A stretch of 64,000 bases of DNA from JANPIX01 sp031425195 (lineage in GTDB: Bacteria > Pseudomonadota > Alphaproteobacteria > Rhodobacterales > Rhodobacteraceae), in contig JANPIX010000026.1 of assembly GCA_031425195.1 (NCBI GenBank), forward strand, positions 62,001-126,000, in the 5' to 3' direction. Positions within the stretch are counted from its first letter, which is position 1; each line of letters starts with the position of its first letter. Position numbers and translations under genes: made by a program. Below are positions 34,094 to 43,071 of the stretch, piece by piece. The notes under the pieces are model-generated. The model worked only from the letters and a program-made list of their open reading frames with translations. It was not told where the DNA came from and did not search any database.

Positions 34094-35061
34094 CAGACCC
34101 TGCCCCGATTATCCTGACCTGTGGCGAACCCGCAGGGGTTGGCCCCGAAATTGCTGCCAAGGCGCGTCTCGCCTTGGGCACGACGGTGCCCTTTGTCTGG
34201 ATGGGCGATCCGCGCCACCTTCCTGCAGGCGCGATCTGGGAACAGGTTGCCACGCCCGCAGGGGCAATGACTGTCGCTGGCGATGTACTGCCGGTGCTGC
34301 TGCATCCCTTTCCCGGCAATACCACCCCCGGCAAACCCGATCCGCAAGATGCAGCGCATGTGATCGAGGTTATCCGCCACGCCGTTCATCTGGTTCAATC
34401 CGGTCTGGCAAGCGCTGTCTGCACCGCGCCGATCAACAAGCTCGCGCTCAAGAGCGGTGCCGGGTTTGCCTTTCCGGGCCATACAGAGTTCCTCGCCGAT
34501 CTGGCTGGGGTGCGCCGGGTGGTGATGATGCTGGCCTGCCCCGAACTCCGGGTCGTGCCCGTGACCATTCACATCCCACTCGATCAGGTGGCATCCGAAC
34601 TTACGCCCGACCTTCTGGAGGAATCGATCCGCATCACCCACGCAGCGCTGATCCGGGATTTCGGCCTGAATGTGCCCCGTGTGGCCGTGGCAGGGCTGAA
34701 CCCGCACGCCGGCGAAGGTGGTGCCATCGGAACGCAAGACCGCGACGTGATCGCACCCGTGATTGCGCGCTTGCGCGCCGAAGGCATGCAGATCACCGGG
34801 CCACATTCTGCAGACACCCTGTTCCATGCCGAGGCGCGGGCCCGCTATGACGTGGCAATTGCGATGTATCATGATCAGGCCCTGATCCCGATCAAGACCA
34901 TTGATTTTCAGGGCGGCGTCAACGTGACGCTTGGGTTGCCCTTTGTTCGCACCTCACCCGACCACGGCACGGCGTTCGACATCGCCGGACAGGGAATTGC
35001 TGACCCGACAAGCCTGATTGCTGCCTTGCGTATGGCGCAGGGCATGGCCAAGGCACGGTAA
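34090..35061 (+). CDS. pdxA: 4-hydroxythreonine-4-phosphate dehydrogenase
   Basis: 323 residues; oxidises 4-hydroxythreonine 4-phosphate with NAD in the DXP-dependent pyridoxal phosphate pathway. GTG start in a 4-base overlap with surA. Motifs: GEPAGVGPEI at the N-terminus, FPGHTEFLADLAG (metal His), AGLNPHAGEGG, AMYHDQALIPIKTID (metal His and substrate), and LPFVRTSPDHGTAFDIAG. Position between surA and rsmA is the classic gene order. Confidence 0.96.
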   Translation: MTDPAPIILTCGEPAGVGPEIAAKARLALGTTVPFVWMGDPRHLPAGAIWEQVATPAGAMTVAGDVLPVLLHPFPGNTTPGKPDPQDAAHVIEVIRHAVHLVQSGLASAVCTAPINKLALKSGAGFAFPGHTEFLADLAGVRRVVMMLACPELRVVPVTIHIPLDQVASELTPDLLEESIRITHAALIRDFGLNVPRVAVAGLNPHAGEGGAIGTQDRDVIAPVIARLRAEGMQITGPHSADTLFHAEARARYDVAIAMYHDQALIPIKTIDFQGGVNVTLGLPFVRTSPDHGTAFDIAGQGIADPTSLIAALRMAQGMAKAR

Positions 35062-35064
35062 GAA

Positions 35065-35910
35065 ATGGCAACCATCGACGGCCTGCCCCCCCTGCGTGAG
35101 GTGATCGCGACCCACGACCTGAGCGCGCGCCGGCAGCTGGGCCAGAACTTTCTGCTGGATCTGAACCTGACCGCCAAGATTGCCCGACTTGCCGGGGATC
35201 TGACGGCCTGCGACGTTCTGGAGGTGGGGCCGGGCCCCGGTGGTTTGACGCGCGGGCTGTTGGCCGAAGGCGCGCGCCGCGTGTTGGCCGTTGAAAAAGA
35301 TGCCCGCTGCATTCCCGCGCTGACCCAGATTGCCGATGCTTATCCCGGCAGGTTGGATGTGGTCGAGGGGGATGCGCTGGCCATTGATCTGGCGTCGCGA
35401 CTGACCCAGCCCATCAAGATCGTGGCCAACCTGCCTTACAATATCGGAACAGAGCTTCTGATCCGCTGGCTCACGCCGCCGGTCTGGCCGCCCGTGTGGC
35501 AAAGCCTGACGCTAATGTTTCAGAAGGAAGTGGCAGAGCGGATCGTGGCCAAGCCCCGGACCAGTCACTTCGGCCGTCTGGCGCTGCTGGCGCAATGGCG
35601 CTGCGATGCGCGGATCGTGATGTTATTGCCGCCAGAGGCGTTCACACCCGCGCCAAAAGTCCATTCCGCCGTCGTGCACCTGACGGCCCTGCCTGCGCCG
35701 CGCTTTGCCGCCGATGGTGTCGTGTTGTCGCGCGTGACTGCAGCGGCCTTCAATCAGCGTCGCAAGATGCTGCGATCAAGCCTGAAGGCCATGGCCCCCG
35801 ATATCGAAGACCGTCTGCTTTCCATTGGTATCAATCCGACACAGCGGGCCGAAGAACTGACTTTGGAACAGTTCTGCGCCCTTGCCCGCAACATTGCGGG
35901 CGAAGGCTAA
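35065..35910 (+). CDS. rsmA: 16S rRNA dimethyladenosine transferase
   Basis: 281 residues; dimethylates A1518 and A1519 of 16S rRNA. Conserved: LGQNFLLDLNLTAKIAR, the SAM loop VGPGPGGLTRGL, acidic E in VEKDARC, GDAL, and the catalytic NLPYNIGTELL. C-terminal helical domain to the end. Starts three bases after pdxA. Last gene of the LPS/OMP operon; it ends two bases before the convergent DUF4167 gene, with no clear terminator. Confidence 0.96.
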   Translation: MATIDGLPPLREVIATHDLSARRQLGQNFLLDLNLTAKIARLAGDLTACDVLEVGPGPGGLTRGLLAEGARRVLAVEKDARCIPALTQIADAYPGRLDVVEGDALAIDLASRLTQPIKIVANLPYNIGTELLIRWLTPPVWPPVWQSLTLMFQKEVAERIVAKPRTSHFGRLALLAQWRCDARIVMLLPPEAFTPAPKVHSAVVHLTALPAPRFAADGVVLSRVTAAAFNQRRKMLRSSLKAMAPDIEDRLLSIGINPTQRAEELTLEQFCALARNIAGEG

Positions 35911-35912
35911 GG

Positions 35913-36749
35913 TTACTCCGCCGCTTCGCGCGGTTCGCCGTCGCCACCAGATTTAGGGGCCTCGTCGCCTGACGTTTCGTCGCGCGGTTTGCGCGGGGCA
36001 CGGGCACGGCGCGGGCCGCGTTCAGCAGGGGCACCTGCCTCACCGGCGGGTGCTGCCTGCGGTGCGGGTGCGCGGTTGCGCTGACTGTCGCGCGGCGGGC
36101 GCGGCTGACGCGCCTCGGGCGTTTCCACAAGTGTAGATTCTTCGGAGATCAGCGGCTGTTGCACGAAATCGGGCAACCCCGGCTCGAACGCGGCCATGGC
36201 GGGCTGTTCGTCCTGATCAGGGCGGGCATAGCTGCGGTATTCCGTGCGTTCACCCCGATCGTCGCGCGGATCGGCAGCGCGGTAATCACCCCGCTCTTCG
36301 CGGCGGTCATTGCGTTCATTGCCTTGGCGATGCTGCTGGCCGCTGGCGTTGCCCTGCCCCTGATTGCCCTGCCCGTGGTTGCCTTGCCCCTGATTGCCTT
36401 GCGGCTGACCGTTTGAGTGGCCACCATTCTGGTTGCCATTGTTGTTGTTTTGATTGCCGTTCTGCCCGTGCTGACCCTGGCGCGCCTCTTGTTCGGCGGC
36501 AAGCTCACGCTGCGCTTCGGACAGAAGACGGGTATAATGTTCGGCGTGCTGCAGAAAGTTTTCGGCGGCAACACGGTCATTCGACAACTGCGCGTCGCGG
36601 GCCAGAAACAGATATTTCTCAATGATCTGCTGCGGCGTTCCCCGAACCTTGCCATCGGGGCCGGAACTGTCGAACACTCGGTTGATGATATTGCCGACGG
36701 TGCGCGGGCGGTTCGCTTTGGAACGCGAGCGGGACTTGGAAGAGCGCAT
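35913..36749 (-). CDS. DUF4167 protein with disordered Gln/Gly/Asn tract
   Basis: 278 residues from MRSSKSRSRSKANRPRTVGN (AAGGATAC just upstream). Residues 1-85 are the DUF4167 domain, basic at the start and with the conserved DSSGPDGKVRGTPQQIIEKY and QLSNDRVAAENFLQHAEHY. Then a low-complexity stretch of GN, QN and GQ repeats (about 95-150), a charged Arg/Asp part, and a Pro/Arg-rich tail. Found across alphaproteobacteria; RNA-related function is often guessed from the basic start and low complexity, but it is not established. A promoter candidate lies at 36879-36907. Confidence 0.85.
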   Translation of the reverse strand: MRSSKSRSRSKANRPRTVGNIINRVFDSSGPDGKVRGTPQQIIEKYLFLARDAQLSNDRVAAENFLQHAEHYTRLLSEAQRELAAEQEARQGQHGQNGNQNNNNGNQNGGHSNGQPQGNQGQGNHGQGNQGQGNASGQQHRQGNERNDRREERGDYRAADPRDDRGERTEYRSYARPDQDEQPAMAAFEPGLPDFVQQPLISEESTLVETPEARQPRPPRDSQRNRAPAPQAAPAGEAGAPAERGPRRARAPRKPRDETSGDEAPKSGGDGEPREAAE

Positions 36750-36878
36750 TGTATCCTTTGGTCCAGAAATTCTGGCGTTAGCCAAATGCCTGCGCTGCTG
36801 TCATAGCGTCTTTACTTGCGGCATTCGGTGCGGCGGGAGGAAAGGTGCGGGGGTCAGCCTGCAACGCTCTCACCATCC

Positions 36879-36907
36879 GATTAAACACAGGAAATGCCAC
36901 CTGACAA
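36879..36907 (-). promoter_or_regulatory. Promoter candidate for the DUF4167 gene
   Basis: On the minus strand, TTGTCA (36907-36902), a 17-base spacer, TTAATC (36884-36879). This gives a leader of about 120 bases before the ATG at 36749. The gap between prmC and this gene is 205 bases and otherwise empty. Confidence 0.45.
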
Positions 36908-36954
36908 GGTAGTTTCGCCGTTTTTTGATCTTAAAAGGCGAAAAACTGCTGGTT

Positions 36955-37803
36955 TCACGCGCGTATCGCCGGTTGTTGCCACAGGCCGACGACCACGCGG
37001 TCGCGACCATCCATGTCGTGCAAAATCCGCGCATCTTCAAGCCCGGCAGCCTGAAACATCGATAGAACCGCCGGCCCCTGCGTTGGCCCGATCTCGACCA
37101 TCAACCGCCCTCTCGGCGTCAGGAATGCCGGCGCATCGCGCGCAATCACGCGGTAAGCGGCCAGCCCGTCCCCACCGGGCGTGAGCGCCAGATGCGGTTC
37201 CCAGTCGCGGACATCGGGTAACAGCGTCCCCATCTCGTCGGCGGCGATATAGGGCGGGTTCGCAACAATCAGATCGAACTGGCCCTTCACATTGCTGAAC
37301 CAGTCCGAAACGGTGAACGTGGCCCGCTTTTCAACCGCCAGTCTTTCTGCGTTGCCTTGTGCCACAGTCAGGGCGGCAGGTGACAGATCGACGCCAACAC
37401 CCGATGCCAGCGGCCGGTCTGCCAGCAATGACAGAAGGATACACCCCGACCCGGTGCCCAGATCAAGGACCCGGTGGAAATCGTGTTCCAGTGCGGCGCT
37501 GACCAGCGTTTCAGTTTCGGGGCGGGGATCAAGAACATCGGACGTGACCCGGAACATGCGCCCCCAGAACTGGCGTTGCCCGATAATCTGGCTGACCGGT
37601 TGATGGGCCAGTCGCGCTGTGACGGCCTTTTCCAGTGCGCGTTCTGCCTCAGGCGACAGTGTGTCGCCCAGATGCAGCGTCAGACGGTCGCCCGCAATGC
37701 CCATCGCAAAGGCCATCAGTATCCGCGCATCTGCACCCGGCTGTGCAACCCCGGCACCCGCCAGCCGGGCCGTGGTCTGACGCAGCGCCTCCGCTGCCGT
37801 CAT
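36955..37803 (-). CDS. prmC: Release factor glutamine methyltransferase PrmC (HemK)
   Basis: 282 residues; methylates the Gln of the GGQ motif in RF1 and RF2 using SAM. N-terminal helical release-factor-binding domain, about 1-85 (RLAHQPVSQIIGQRQFWG). Methylase domain: LDPRPETETLV, LDLGTGSGCILLSLL, VGVDLSPAAL, and the NPPYI catalytic motif. The ATG overlaps the prfA stop by 4 bases, so enzyme and substrate are co-translated. Confidence 0.96.
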   Translation of the reverse strand: MTAAEALRQTTARLAGAGVAQPGADARILMAFAMGIAGDRLTLHLGDTLSPEAERALEKAVTARLAHQPVSQIIGQRQFWGRMFRVTSDVLDPRPETETLVSAALEHDFHRVLDLGTGSGCILLSLLADRPLASGVGVDLSPAALTVAQGNAERLAVEKRATFTVSDWFSNVKGQFDLIVANPPYIAADEMGTLLPDVRDWEPHLALTPGGDGLAAYRVIARDAPAFLTPRGRLMVEIGPTQGPAVLSMFQAAGLEDARILHDMDGRDRVVVGLWQQPAIRA

Positions 37804-38855
37804 CCTTCCATTTCCGCAAGTTTGGTCGCTTGGTCATGTGCCGTCAGCGCATCAATAACGGCGGTCAGATCGCCCGCCATGATCTGTGCCAGCGAGTAAA
37901 GCGTCAGGTTGATACGGTGATCGGTCATCCGGCCCTGCGGAAAGTTGTAGGTGCGGATGCGTTCCGATCTGTCACCCGTTCCCACCTGCGCCTTGCGATC
38001 GGCCGATCGTTCATTGGCAATGCGTTCCCGCTCCAGTTCGAACAGCCGCGCGCGCAGCACCTGCATGGCAATCTCGCGGTTGCGATGCTGGGATTTTTCC
38101 GAACTGGTGACGATGATCCCCGTGGGCAGGTGGGTGATGCGCACGGCGGAATCCGTGGTGTTCACATGCTGCCCCCCGGCGCCCGACGACCGCATCGTAT
38201 CCAGCCGGATGTCAGATGCGGGAATGTCGATATCAACATCCTGTGCCTCGGGCAGAACCGCGACTGTGGCGGCAGACGTATGAATGCGACCCCCCGCCTC
38301 GGTTTCGGGAACCCGTTGGACGCGGTGAACGCCGGATTCATACTTCAGTCGGGCAAAGACACCTTCGCCCTGCACATGGGCCACCAGTTCCTTGATGCCA
38401 CCCAGATCGGACAGTTGCTGTTCCAGTATTTCGAACCGCCAGCCCATCATTTCCGCATGGCGCTGATACATGCGCAGCAGGTCACCGGCGAACAGTGCAG
38501 CCTCGTCCCCACCCGTGCCGGGGCGAATCTCCAGAATGGCAGGCCGCGCGTCGGCGGCGTCCTTTGGCAAAAGTGCCAACCGCAGGGTCTGTTCCATCAC
38601 CGGAATGCGGGCTTTCAGCAGCGGAATTTCGTCTTCGGCCAGCGATTTCATGTCAGGATCGGACAGCATCTTTTCCGCCTCGGCCAGATCGTCCAAAGCG
38701 CGGCGGTAGGCCGCGATGTCGGCGACAAGTGGCTTGAGGTCTGAATATTCGCGGCTGAGCGTGGCAATTTCTGCATGGCCCGCGCCTGCGTTCAGCCGCG
38801 CCTCGATGAATTCGAAACGCTGCGTGATCTGGGCAAGGGTGTCTAACGGAACCAT
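37800..38855 (-). CDS. prfA: Peptide chain release factor 1
   Basis: 351 residues; ends translation at UAA and UAG. Start MVPLDTLAQITQRFEF; the frame extends 48 codons upstream over the next gene and is not used. Motifs: GTGGDEAALFAGDL, stop-codon tripeptide region RVPETEAGGRIHTS, and catalytic GGQ in SSGAGGQHVNTTDSAVR. The P-E-T form of the P-x-T tripeptide is expected in alphaproteobacteria. Coupled to prmC, which methylates its GGQ. Confidence 0.97.
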   Translation of the reverse strand: MVPLDTLAQITQRFEFIEARLNAGAGHAEIATLSREYSDLKPLVADIAAYRRALDDLAEAEKMLSDPDMKSLAEDEIPLLKARIPVMEQTLRLALLPKDAADARPAILEIRPGTGGDEAALFAGDLLRMYQRHAEMMGWRFEILEQQLSDLGGIKELVAHVQGEGVFARLKYESGVHRVQRVPETEAGGRIHTSAATVAVLPEAQDVDIDIPASDIRLDTMRSSGAGGQHVNTTDSAVRITHLPTGIIVTSSEKSQHRNREIAMQVLRARLFELERERIANERSADRKAQVGTGDRSERIRTYNFPQGRMTDHRINLTLYSLAQIMAGDLTAVIDALTAHDQATKLAEMEG

Positions 38856-38925
38856 GGCGCGGGTTTGGCGCGGGCGGGCCGTCGGGTCAAGGGGCAGCGT
38901 GCCCGCATGGCCCGCCCCGCGACTG

Positions 38926-39420
38926 TCAGAAAGGAACCGCCGGCGGGGGTTCGGGCAGCGACAACACCTGCTGCACCCAGCCTGATATTCGGGCCGCATT
39001 CACGCCCCAGTCGTATTCGCCAAACCGCTGGCGGCCAAGGATGCACAAACGCGGACCAGCGGGATCCGGCAGAATCTGTGCGGTGGTGAAATCGGGGAAA
39101 CCGATAGCAGCGCTCCGCGTGATCCATGTGATGCGGCCTTCTTCGACGCTTCCGGCAAGGCGCGTTGTGCGCGGCGTGGCAAGGGCCACAGTGTCAAGCT
39201 GCGCCAGCAAGGCGGCCGGATCCTCGGTCAGGGCATAACGGTCGCCAGCACGCGGGCAGAACGCGGCCCAGCGGGGGTTTGGCTGAAACCCCGGGGCCGC
39301 CATGTCCAGATGCCAGACGTCCGGATCGGTCGGTGCTAACCTCACATAGGCCGCAAGCCCCGCCCCCAGCAGCGCCACGATGATGAACGCATAAACCATT
39401 CGTTGCCCCAGTCGTTTCAT
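38926..39420 (-). CDS. DUF1499 family membrane-anchored protein
   Basis: 164 residues from MKRLGQRMVYAFIIVALLG. One N-terminal hydrophobic helix (about 8-27), then a periplasmic domain with DRYALTEDPAALLAQLD, ITWITRSAAIGFPDFTTAQI and the LCILGRQRFGEYDWGVNAAR region, which are typical of DUF1499. Function unknown. Its ATG overlaps the speB stop by 4 bases, so it is co-translated with the ureohydrolase; there is no evident biochemical link. Confidence 0.8.
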   Translation of the reverse strand: MKRLGQRMVYAFIIVALLGAGLAAYVRLAPTDPDVWHLDMAAPGFQPNPRWAAFCPRAGDRYALTEDPAALLAQLDTVALATPRTTRLAGSVEEGRITWITRSAAIGFPDFTTAQILPDPAGPRLCILGRQRFGEYDWGVNAARISGWVQQVLSLPEPPPAVPF

Positions 39421-40382
39421 CTGCGATTGCGGGCCCAATGGTATAGGCAGATCAGCTCATACGCCACATGCGCGCCGGCAATCGCCGTGGCCCCCGTTGT
39501 GTCATAAGGCGGCGACACTTCTACAATATCCCCCCCCACCAGATTGATCCCCGCCAGATCGCGCAGGCAGGCCGCAGCCTGCCATGAATGCAGCCCGCCC
39601 CAGACCGGCGTGCCGGTGCCGGGTGCCGCCGAAGGATCAAGGCAATCAATGTCAAATGTCAGATAGGTTGGCCCCTGCCCCACGATGCCGCGCACCTTTT
39701 CGATGGCGGCGGCGACGCCCTTTTCATGCACTTCGCGCGCATCGATGACGTGAATGCCAAGGTAGTCTTCCGTCGTCGTGCGAATGCCGATCTGGACAGA
39801 CCGCGCCGGATCGACAAGCCCCGTCTTGACCGCCTTGTAAAGCATGGTGCCATGGTCGATCCGCGTCAGATCGTCATCCGGCCAAAGGTCGGAATGGGCG
39901 TCGAAATGGATGACGCCAAGCGGGCCGAACTTTTCGGCATAGGCGCGCAGAATGGGAAAGGTGATATAGTGATCGCCGCCCAGCACCACTGTCCCCGCGC
40001 CCGCGGCAAGGATGGTCCGGATATGGGCGGTCAGCGTGTCGGGAAAATCGGCAACCTTGGCATAATCAAAGGCCAGATCGCCGTAGTCGATGACCGACAT
40101 GTCCAGCAGCGGATTGGTGGGCCATCCGTGCGGCGGGTCATAGGGCATCAGGGCACTCGCCTCGCGGATCGCGCGGGGGCCAAACCGGGTGCCGGTGCGG
40201 TGGGTCACCGCCTGATCAAAGGGCACGCCCGTGATCGCCAGATCAACACCGGACAGATCCTTGGTGTAGGTCCGGCGCAGGAACGACGTCGCCCCGCCAA
40301 AGGCATTCTCGAACGCATAGCCGCGCAAGCCCCTGCGGGTAAAGGCGGTGTCGACTTCGTTCTTGGCGTCTTCAAGGCTCAT
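39417..40382 (-). CDS. speB: Agmatinase/ureohydrolase (SpeB family)
   Basis: 321 residues; a binuclear Mn enzyme that splits guanidino substrates, most likely agmatine to putrescine and urea. Metal motifs: GGDHYITFP, FDAHSDL, and TFDIDCLDPSAAPGTGTP. Substrate loop VTHRTGTRFGPRAIREAS. The start MSLEDAKNEVDTAF gives the normal length; upstream residues overlap the 40514 gene's leader region. The substrate cannot be fixed: agmatinase, guanidinobutyrase and guanidinopropionase share these motifs. Confidence 0.88.
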   Translation of the reverse strand: MSLEDAKNEVDTAFTRRGLRGYAFENAFGGATSFLRRTYTKDLSGVDLAITGVPFDQAVTHRTGTRFGPRAIREASALMPYDPPHGWPTNPLLDMSVIDYGDLAFDYAKVADFPDTLTAHIRTILAAGAGTVVLGGDHYITFPILRAYAEKFGPLGVIHFDAHSDLWPDDDLTRIDHGTMLYKAVKTGLVDPARSVQIGIRTTTEDYLGIHVIDAREVHEKGVAAAIEKVRGIVGQGPTYLTFDIDCLDPSAAPGTGTPVWGGLHSWQAAACLRDLAGINLVGGDIVEVSPPYDTTGATAIAGAHVAYELICLYHWARNRR

Positions 40383-40513
40383 GCTGTTCAGACCTTTTCT
40401 ATCCGTCCATGGCAGAAAGGCCCAGTCGCAGACGGAGTCAACCCCGTGAAGGACCAACTGACATACCCGAACTTGCGCTATAGTGTGGCGCAAAATTGGT
40501 CCCGAAAGAACAG

Positions 40514-40936
40514 ATGACCGAACGCACTCTTTCACCCCGACGAATCGCGGACGTCCTGCGCGCGGCGATCACCTATTTCACAATCGTCTTTGTCGCGGCC
40601 TTCCTGATCGGCGCCTTGCGCGTCACGCTGATTGCCCCGCTGATCGGTGCCTTTCTGGCGGTTGCGGCCGAGGTTCCGGTGATCCTGTTCCTGTCGTGGT
40701 TTACCGTCAAACCCGTCTTGCGCCGCTGGCCACTGACCCGCGGTGAAAGAATCGCAATGGGCGCGGTGGCCTTTGGCCTGCTTATGGCCGCAGAATGGGC
40801 TTTGGCAACCGTGGGATTTGGACAGACCACCACAACGTTTCTGTCAGACATGACAACAGCCCATGGCGCGCTTGGCCTGTTGGGGCAGATCGGTTTCGCC
40901 GTGATCCCGTCGCTCGCGGCTCAGCCGAGGGGCTGA
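40514..40936 (+). CDS. Small polytopic membrane protein, unknown function
   Basis: 140 residues from MTERTLSPRRIADVLRAAIT. Four hydrophobic segments: about 20-40 (TYFTIVFVAAFLIGALR), 42-65 (LIAPLIGAFLAVAAEVPVIL), 78-100 and 115-135. Basic residues before the first helix fit an N-in topology. No family recognised with confidence. It lies divergent from speB and convergent with the amidohydrolase, whose end it overlaps by 16 bases. Confidence 0.65.
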   Translation: MTERTLSPRRIADVLRAAITYFTIVFVAAFLIGALRVTLIAPLIGAFLAVAAEVPVILFLSWFTVKPVLRRWPLTRGERIAMGAVAFGLLMAAEWALATVGFGQTTTTFLSDMTTAHGALGLLGQIGFAVIPSLAAQPRG

Positions 40937-42084
40937 GCACGCTCTACCAGCCTTGCAAAGAATGACGCGCCGACTGGGGCCGCCTCGTCATTGAAATCAT
41001 AGGCCGCGTGGTGCAGGCCCGCCCCGGGACCAGTACCAAGGAACAGATAGGACCCCGGGCGCGCCTCCAGCATATAGCTGAAATCCTCGGACCCCATTTC
41101 GCGGTTGGCATTGGCGTTCACCGCCGTGTCGCCCACAACTTCAGCCGCGACCCGTGCGGCAAAGGCGGTTTCGGCCGGATGGTTGATCGTGGCGGGATAG
41201 CCCCAGTCATAGTCCACGGTTGCTGTGACGCCAAACGCCGCCGCCTGACCGTCGACAATCTCGTGAAACCGCCGCTTCATCAGATCGCGCACCTGCGGTT
41301 TGAAACAGCGGATCGTGGCGCAGAACCAGCCATCTTCGGGAATGATGTTGCTGGCCGATCCGGTGTGAATCTGCGTGACCGAAATCACAGCCTCATCAAG
41401 GGCATAGATGTTGCGGCTCAGGATTGTCTGAATGGCCTGCACCATCGACACGATGGGCATGACCGGATCAATGCATTCATGCGGTGTGGCCCCATGGCCG
41501 CCACGCCCCGTTACCCTGACCGTCGCTGTGTCAACCGATGCCATCAGGGCACCGGGCGTTGTCTGGAAATGGCCAAAAGGCACGTTGGGCGCATTGTGGA
41601 TGCCAAAGACCTGCCCAATGCCGAACCGATCCATGATGCCCTCTTGCACCATGACTTCACCGCCGCCGCCGTCTTCTTCGGCGGGCTGAAATACAAGCGC
41701 CACGCGACCCGTGAAATTGCGCGTTTCCGCCAGATACTTGGCCGCCCCAAGCAACATCGTGACATGGCCGTCATGACCGCAGGCATGCATCTTGCCCGGC
41801 ACGGTTGACGCATGGGGCGCTCCTGTCGCCTCGGTAATCGGCAAGGCATCCATATCGGCGCGAAGGCCGATGGTGGGCCCGGCCCCCTGCCCGTTGATGA
41901 TGGCCACGATGCCGGTCTTTGCGATGCCGGTATGAACCTCGTCCACCCCGATCTCGCGCAGGCGGTCTGCGATGAAGGCTGCCGTTTCGACGCAATCGAA
42001 TGCCAGCTCCGGGTGCGCATGCAGGTGCCGGCGCCAGCCTTGCATCTCGGGTGCGAACGCAGCAATCCGGTTGAGAACGGGCAT
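40921..42084 (-). CDS. M20 family amidohydrolase (hippurate hydrolase/N-acyl-amino acid type)
   Basis: 387 residues from MPVLNRIAAFAPEMQGWRRH (AAGGAG seven bases upstream); the frame runs on 243 codons upstream over mazG without meaning. Metal ligands of the M20D subfamily: MHACGHDGHV, QPAEEDGGGG, and a later HNAPN, with H in GLHHAAYDFND. The dimerisation domain is inserted about 185-295 (RVTGRGGHGATPHE). Such enzymes release acyl groups from N-acyl amino acids or open related amides; the exact substrate is unknown. Divergent from mazG. Confidence 0.9.
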   Translation of the reverse strand: MPVLNRIAAFAPEMQGWRRHLHAHPELAFDCVETAAFIADRLREIGVDEVHTGIAKTGIVAIINGQGAGPTIGLRADMDALPITEATGAPHASTVPGKMHACGHDGHVTMLLGAAKYLAETRNFTGRVALVFQPAEEDGGGGEVMVQEGIMDRFGIGQVFGIHNAPNVPFGHFQTTPGALMASVDTATVRVTGRGGHGATPHECIDPVMPIVSMVQAIQTILSRNIYALDEAVISVTQIHTGSASNIIPEDGWFCATIRCFKPQVRDLMKRRFHEIVDGQAAAFGVTATVDYDWGYPATINHPAETAFAARVAAEVVGDTAVNANANREMGSEDFSYMLEARPGSYLFLGTGPGAGLHHAAYDFNDEAAPVGASFFARLVERAQPLG

Positions 42085-42147
42085 GGTAGACTCCTTGTGG
42101 GAAACGGCGATAAGCGGTGACAGAACCCGAAATAAAGGTGCTCTGCA

Positions 42148-42993
42148 ATGGCCGAACAACCCCTTTCCCGCGCCGCGAGCGACGCATTGATTGCTGATTC
42201 CGAAGGCGGCGGCATGCCCCGGCTTTTGGAAATCATGGCGCGATTGCGTGATCCGCACAGCGGGTGCCCGTGGGATCTGGCTCAGGATTTCGCCAGTATC
42301 GCCCGTTATACCATTGAAGAGGCATATGAAGTCGCAGATGCCATCGAACGGCAGGATTGGCCCGCGCTGCAAGGCGAACTGGGCGATCTGCTGTTTCAGT
42401 CTGTCTATCACGCCCAGATGGCGGCGGATGCCGGGTTGTTTACCTTCCGCGATGTCACCCGCACTATCGCCGACAAGATGGTGGCGCGGCACCCCCATGT
42501 GTTTGGTGACGAAAGCCGGGACAAGACGCCCGATCAGCAAACCGCCGATTGGGAACGCCTCAAGGCTGCCGAACGGGGGCCGGCGCGGGTGCTGGATGGG
42601 GTGGCGATGGGCCTTCCGGGTTTGACGCGGGCTGTCAAACTGCAGAACCGGGCGGCGCGTGTCGGGTTCGACTGGCCGTCCACCGATGACGTGCTGGCCA
42701 AACTCGCCGAGGAAATGGCGGAGTTGGTTGAGGCGCGCGACACCCTGACGCAGGCCGATATGGTCGACGAATTTGGGGATCTTCTGTTTGTCGTGGCCAA
42801 CCTTGCGCGCCATCTGCGTATCGACCCCGAGGCCGCGCTGCGCCAGGCGAATGCCAAATTCACAAGGCGTTTCAACTGGATAGAAGATGCGCTGGCCTCA
42901 CAGGGCAAGACCCCCGCGCAAAGCAATCTGGCCGAGATGGATGCCCTTTGGGACAAGGCGAAAAGGCATGAACGTGACGGTGGCGTCAGATAG
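42148..42993 (+). CDS. mazG: Nucleoside triphosphate pyrophosphohydrolase MazG
   Basis: 281 residues; hydrolyses (d)NTPs to the monophosphates, a housekeeping cleaner. Tandem MazG domains: the first with IEEAYEVADAI and GELGDLLFQSVYH, the second with EEMAELVEARD and EFGDLLFVVANLARHL. The N-terminal DPHSGCPWDLAQDFASI is characteristic. Full length, intact. The gap to the preceding amidohydrolase is 63 bases. Confidence 0.95.
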   Translation: MAEQPLSRAASDALIADSEGGGMPRLLEIMARLRDPHSGCPWDLAQDFASIARYTIEEAYEVADAIERQDWPALQGELGDLLFQSVYHAQMAADAGLFTFRDVTRTIADKMVARHPHVFGDESRDKTPDQQTADWERLKAAERGPARVLDGVAMGLPGLTRAVKLQNRAARVGFDWPSTDDVLAKLAEEMAELVEARDTLTQADMVDEFGDLLFVVANLARHLRIDPEAALRQANAKFTRRFNWIEDALASQGKTPAQSNLAEMDALWDKAKRHERDGGVR

Positions 42994-43006
42994 TCTTAGT
43001 AGTTCT

Positions 43007-43043
43007 GTCAACTATTGACGGACAGGCCTGTTTTCGATTATCC
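43007..43043 (+). promoter_or_regulatory. Promoter with overlapping inverted repeat before the substrate-binding protein
   Basis: TTGACG (43015-43020), a 17-base spacer and TTATCC (43038-43043) form a good promoter. The perfect inverted repeat GTCAA-CTA-TTGAC (43007-43019) covers the -35 box, a position suited to a repressor. The downstream gene looks iron-related, so an iron-responsive regulator is possible, but the repeat is not a clear RirA, Irr or Fur site. Confidence 0.45.
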
Positions 43044-43071
43044 GGGTGTTCCTGACAAAAGGAGTCAACTA

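Noticed and set aside
36914..36944. TTTCGCC/GGCGAAA hairpin after prmC as a terminator
   Set aside because: The loop is about 17 bases and AT-rich, and no T run follows the stem on the minus strand; too weak to list.
38300..38320. P-E-T instead of P-A-T in the stop-codon tripeptide of RF1
   Set aside because: Glu in the middle of the P-x-T motif is common in alphaproteobacterial RF1, so it is not evidence for changed stop-codon use.
42085..42813. N-terminal extension of the M20 amidohydrolase to 630 residues
   Set aside because: The extra part is antisense to mazG; the ATG at 42084 has a good AAGGAG and gives normal family length.
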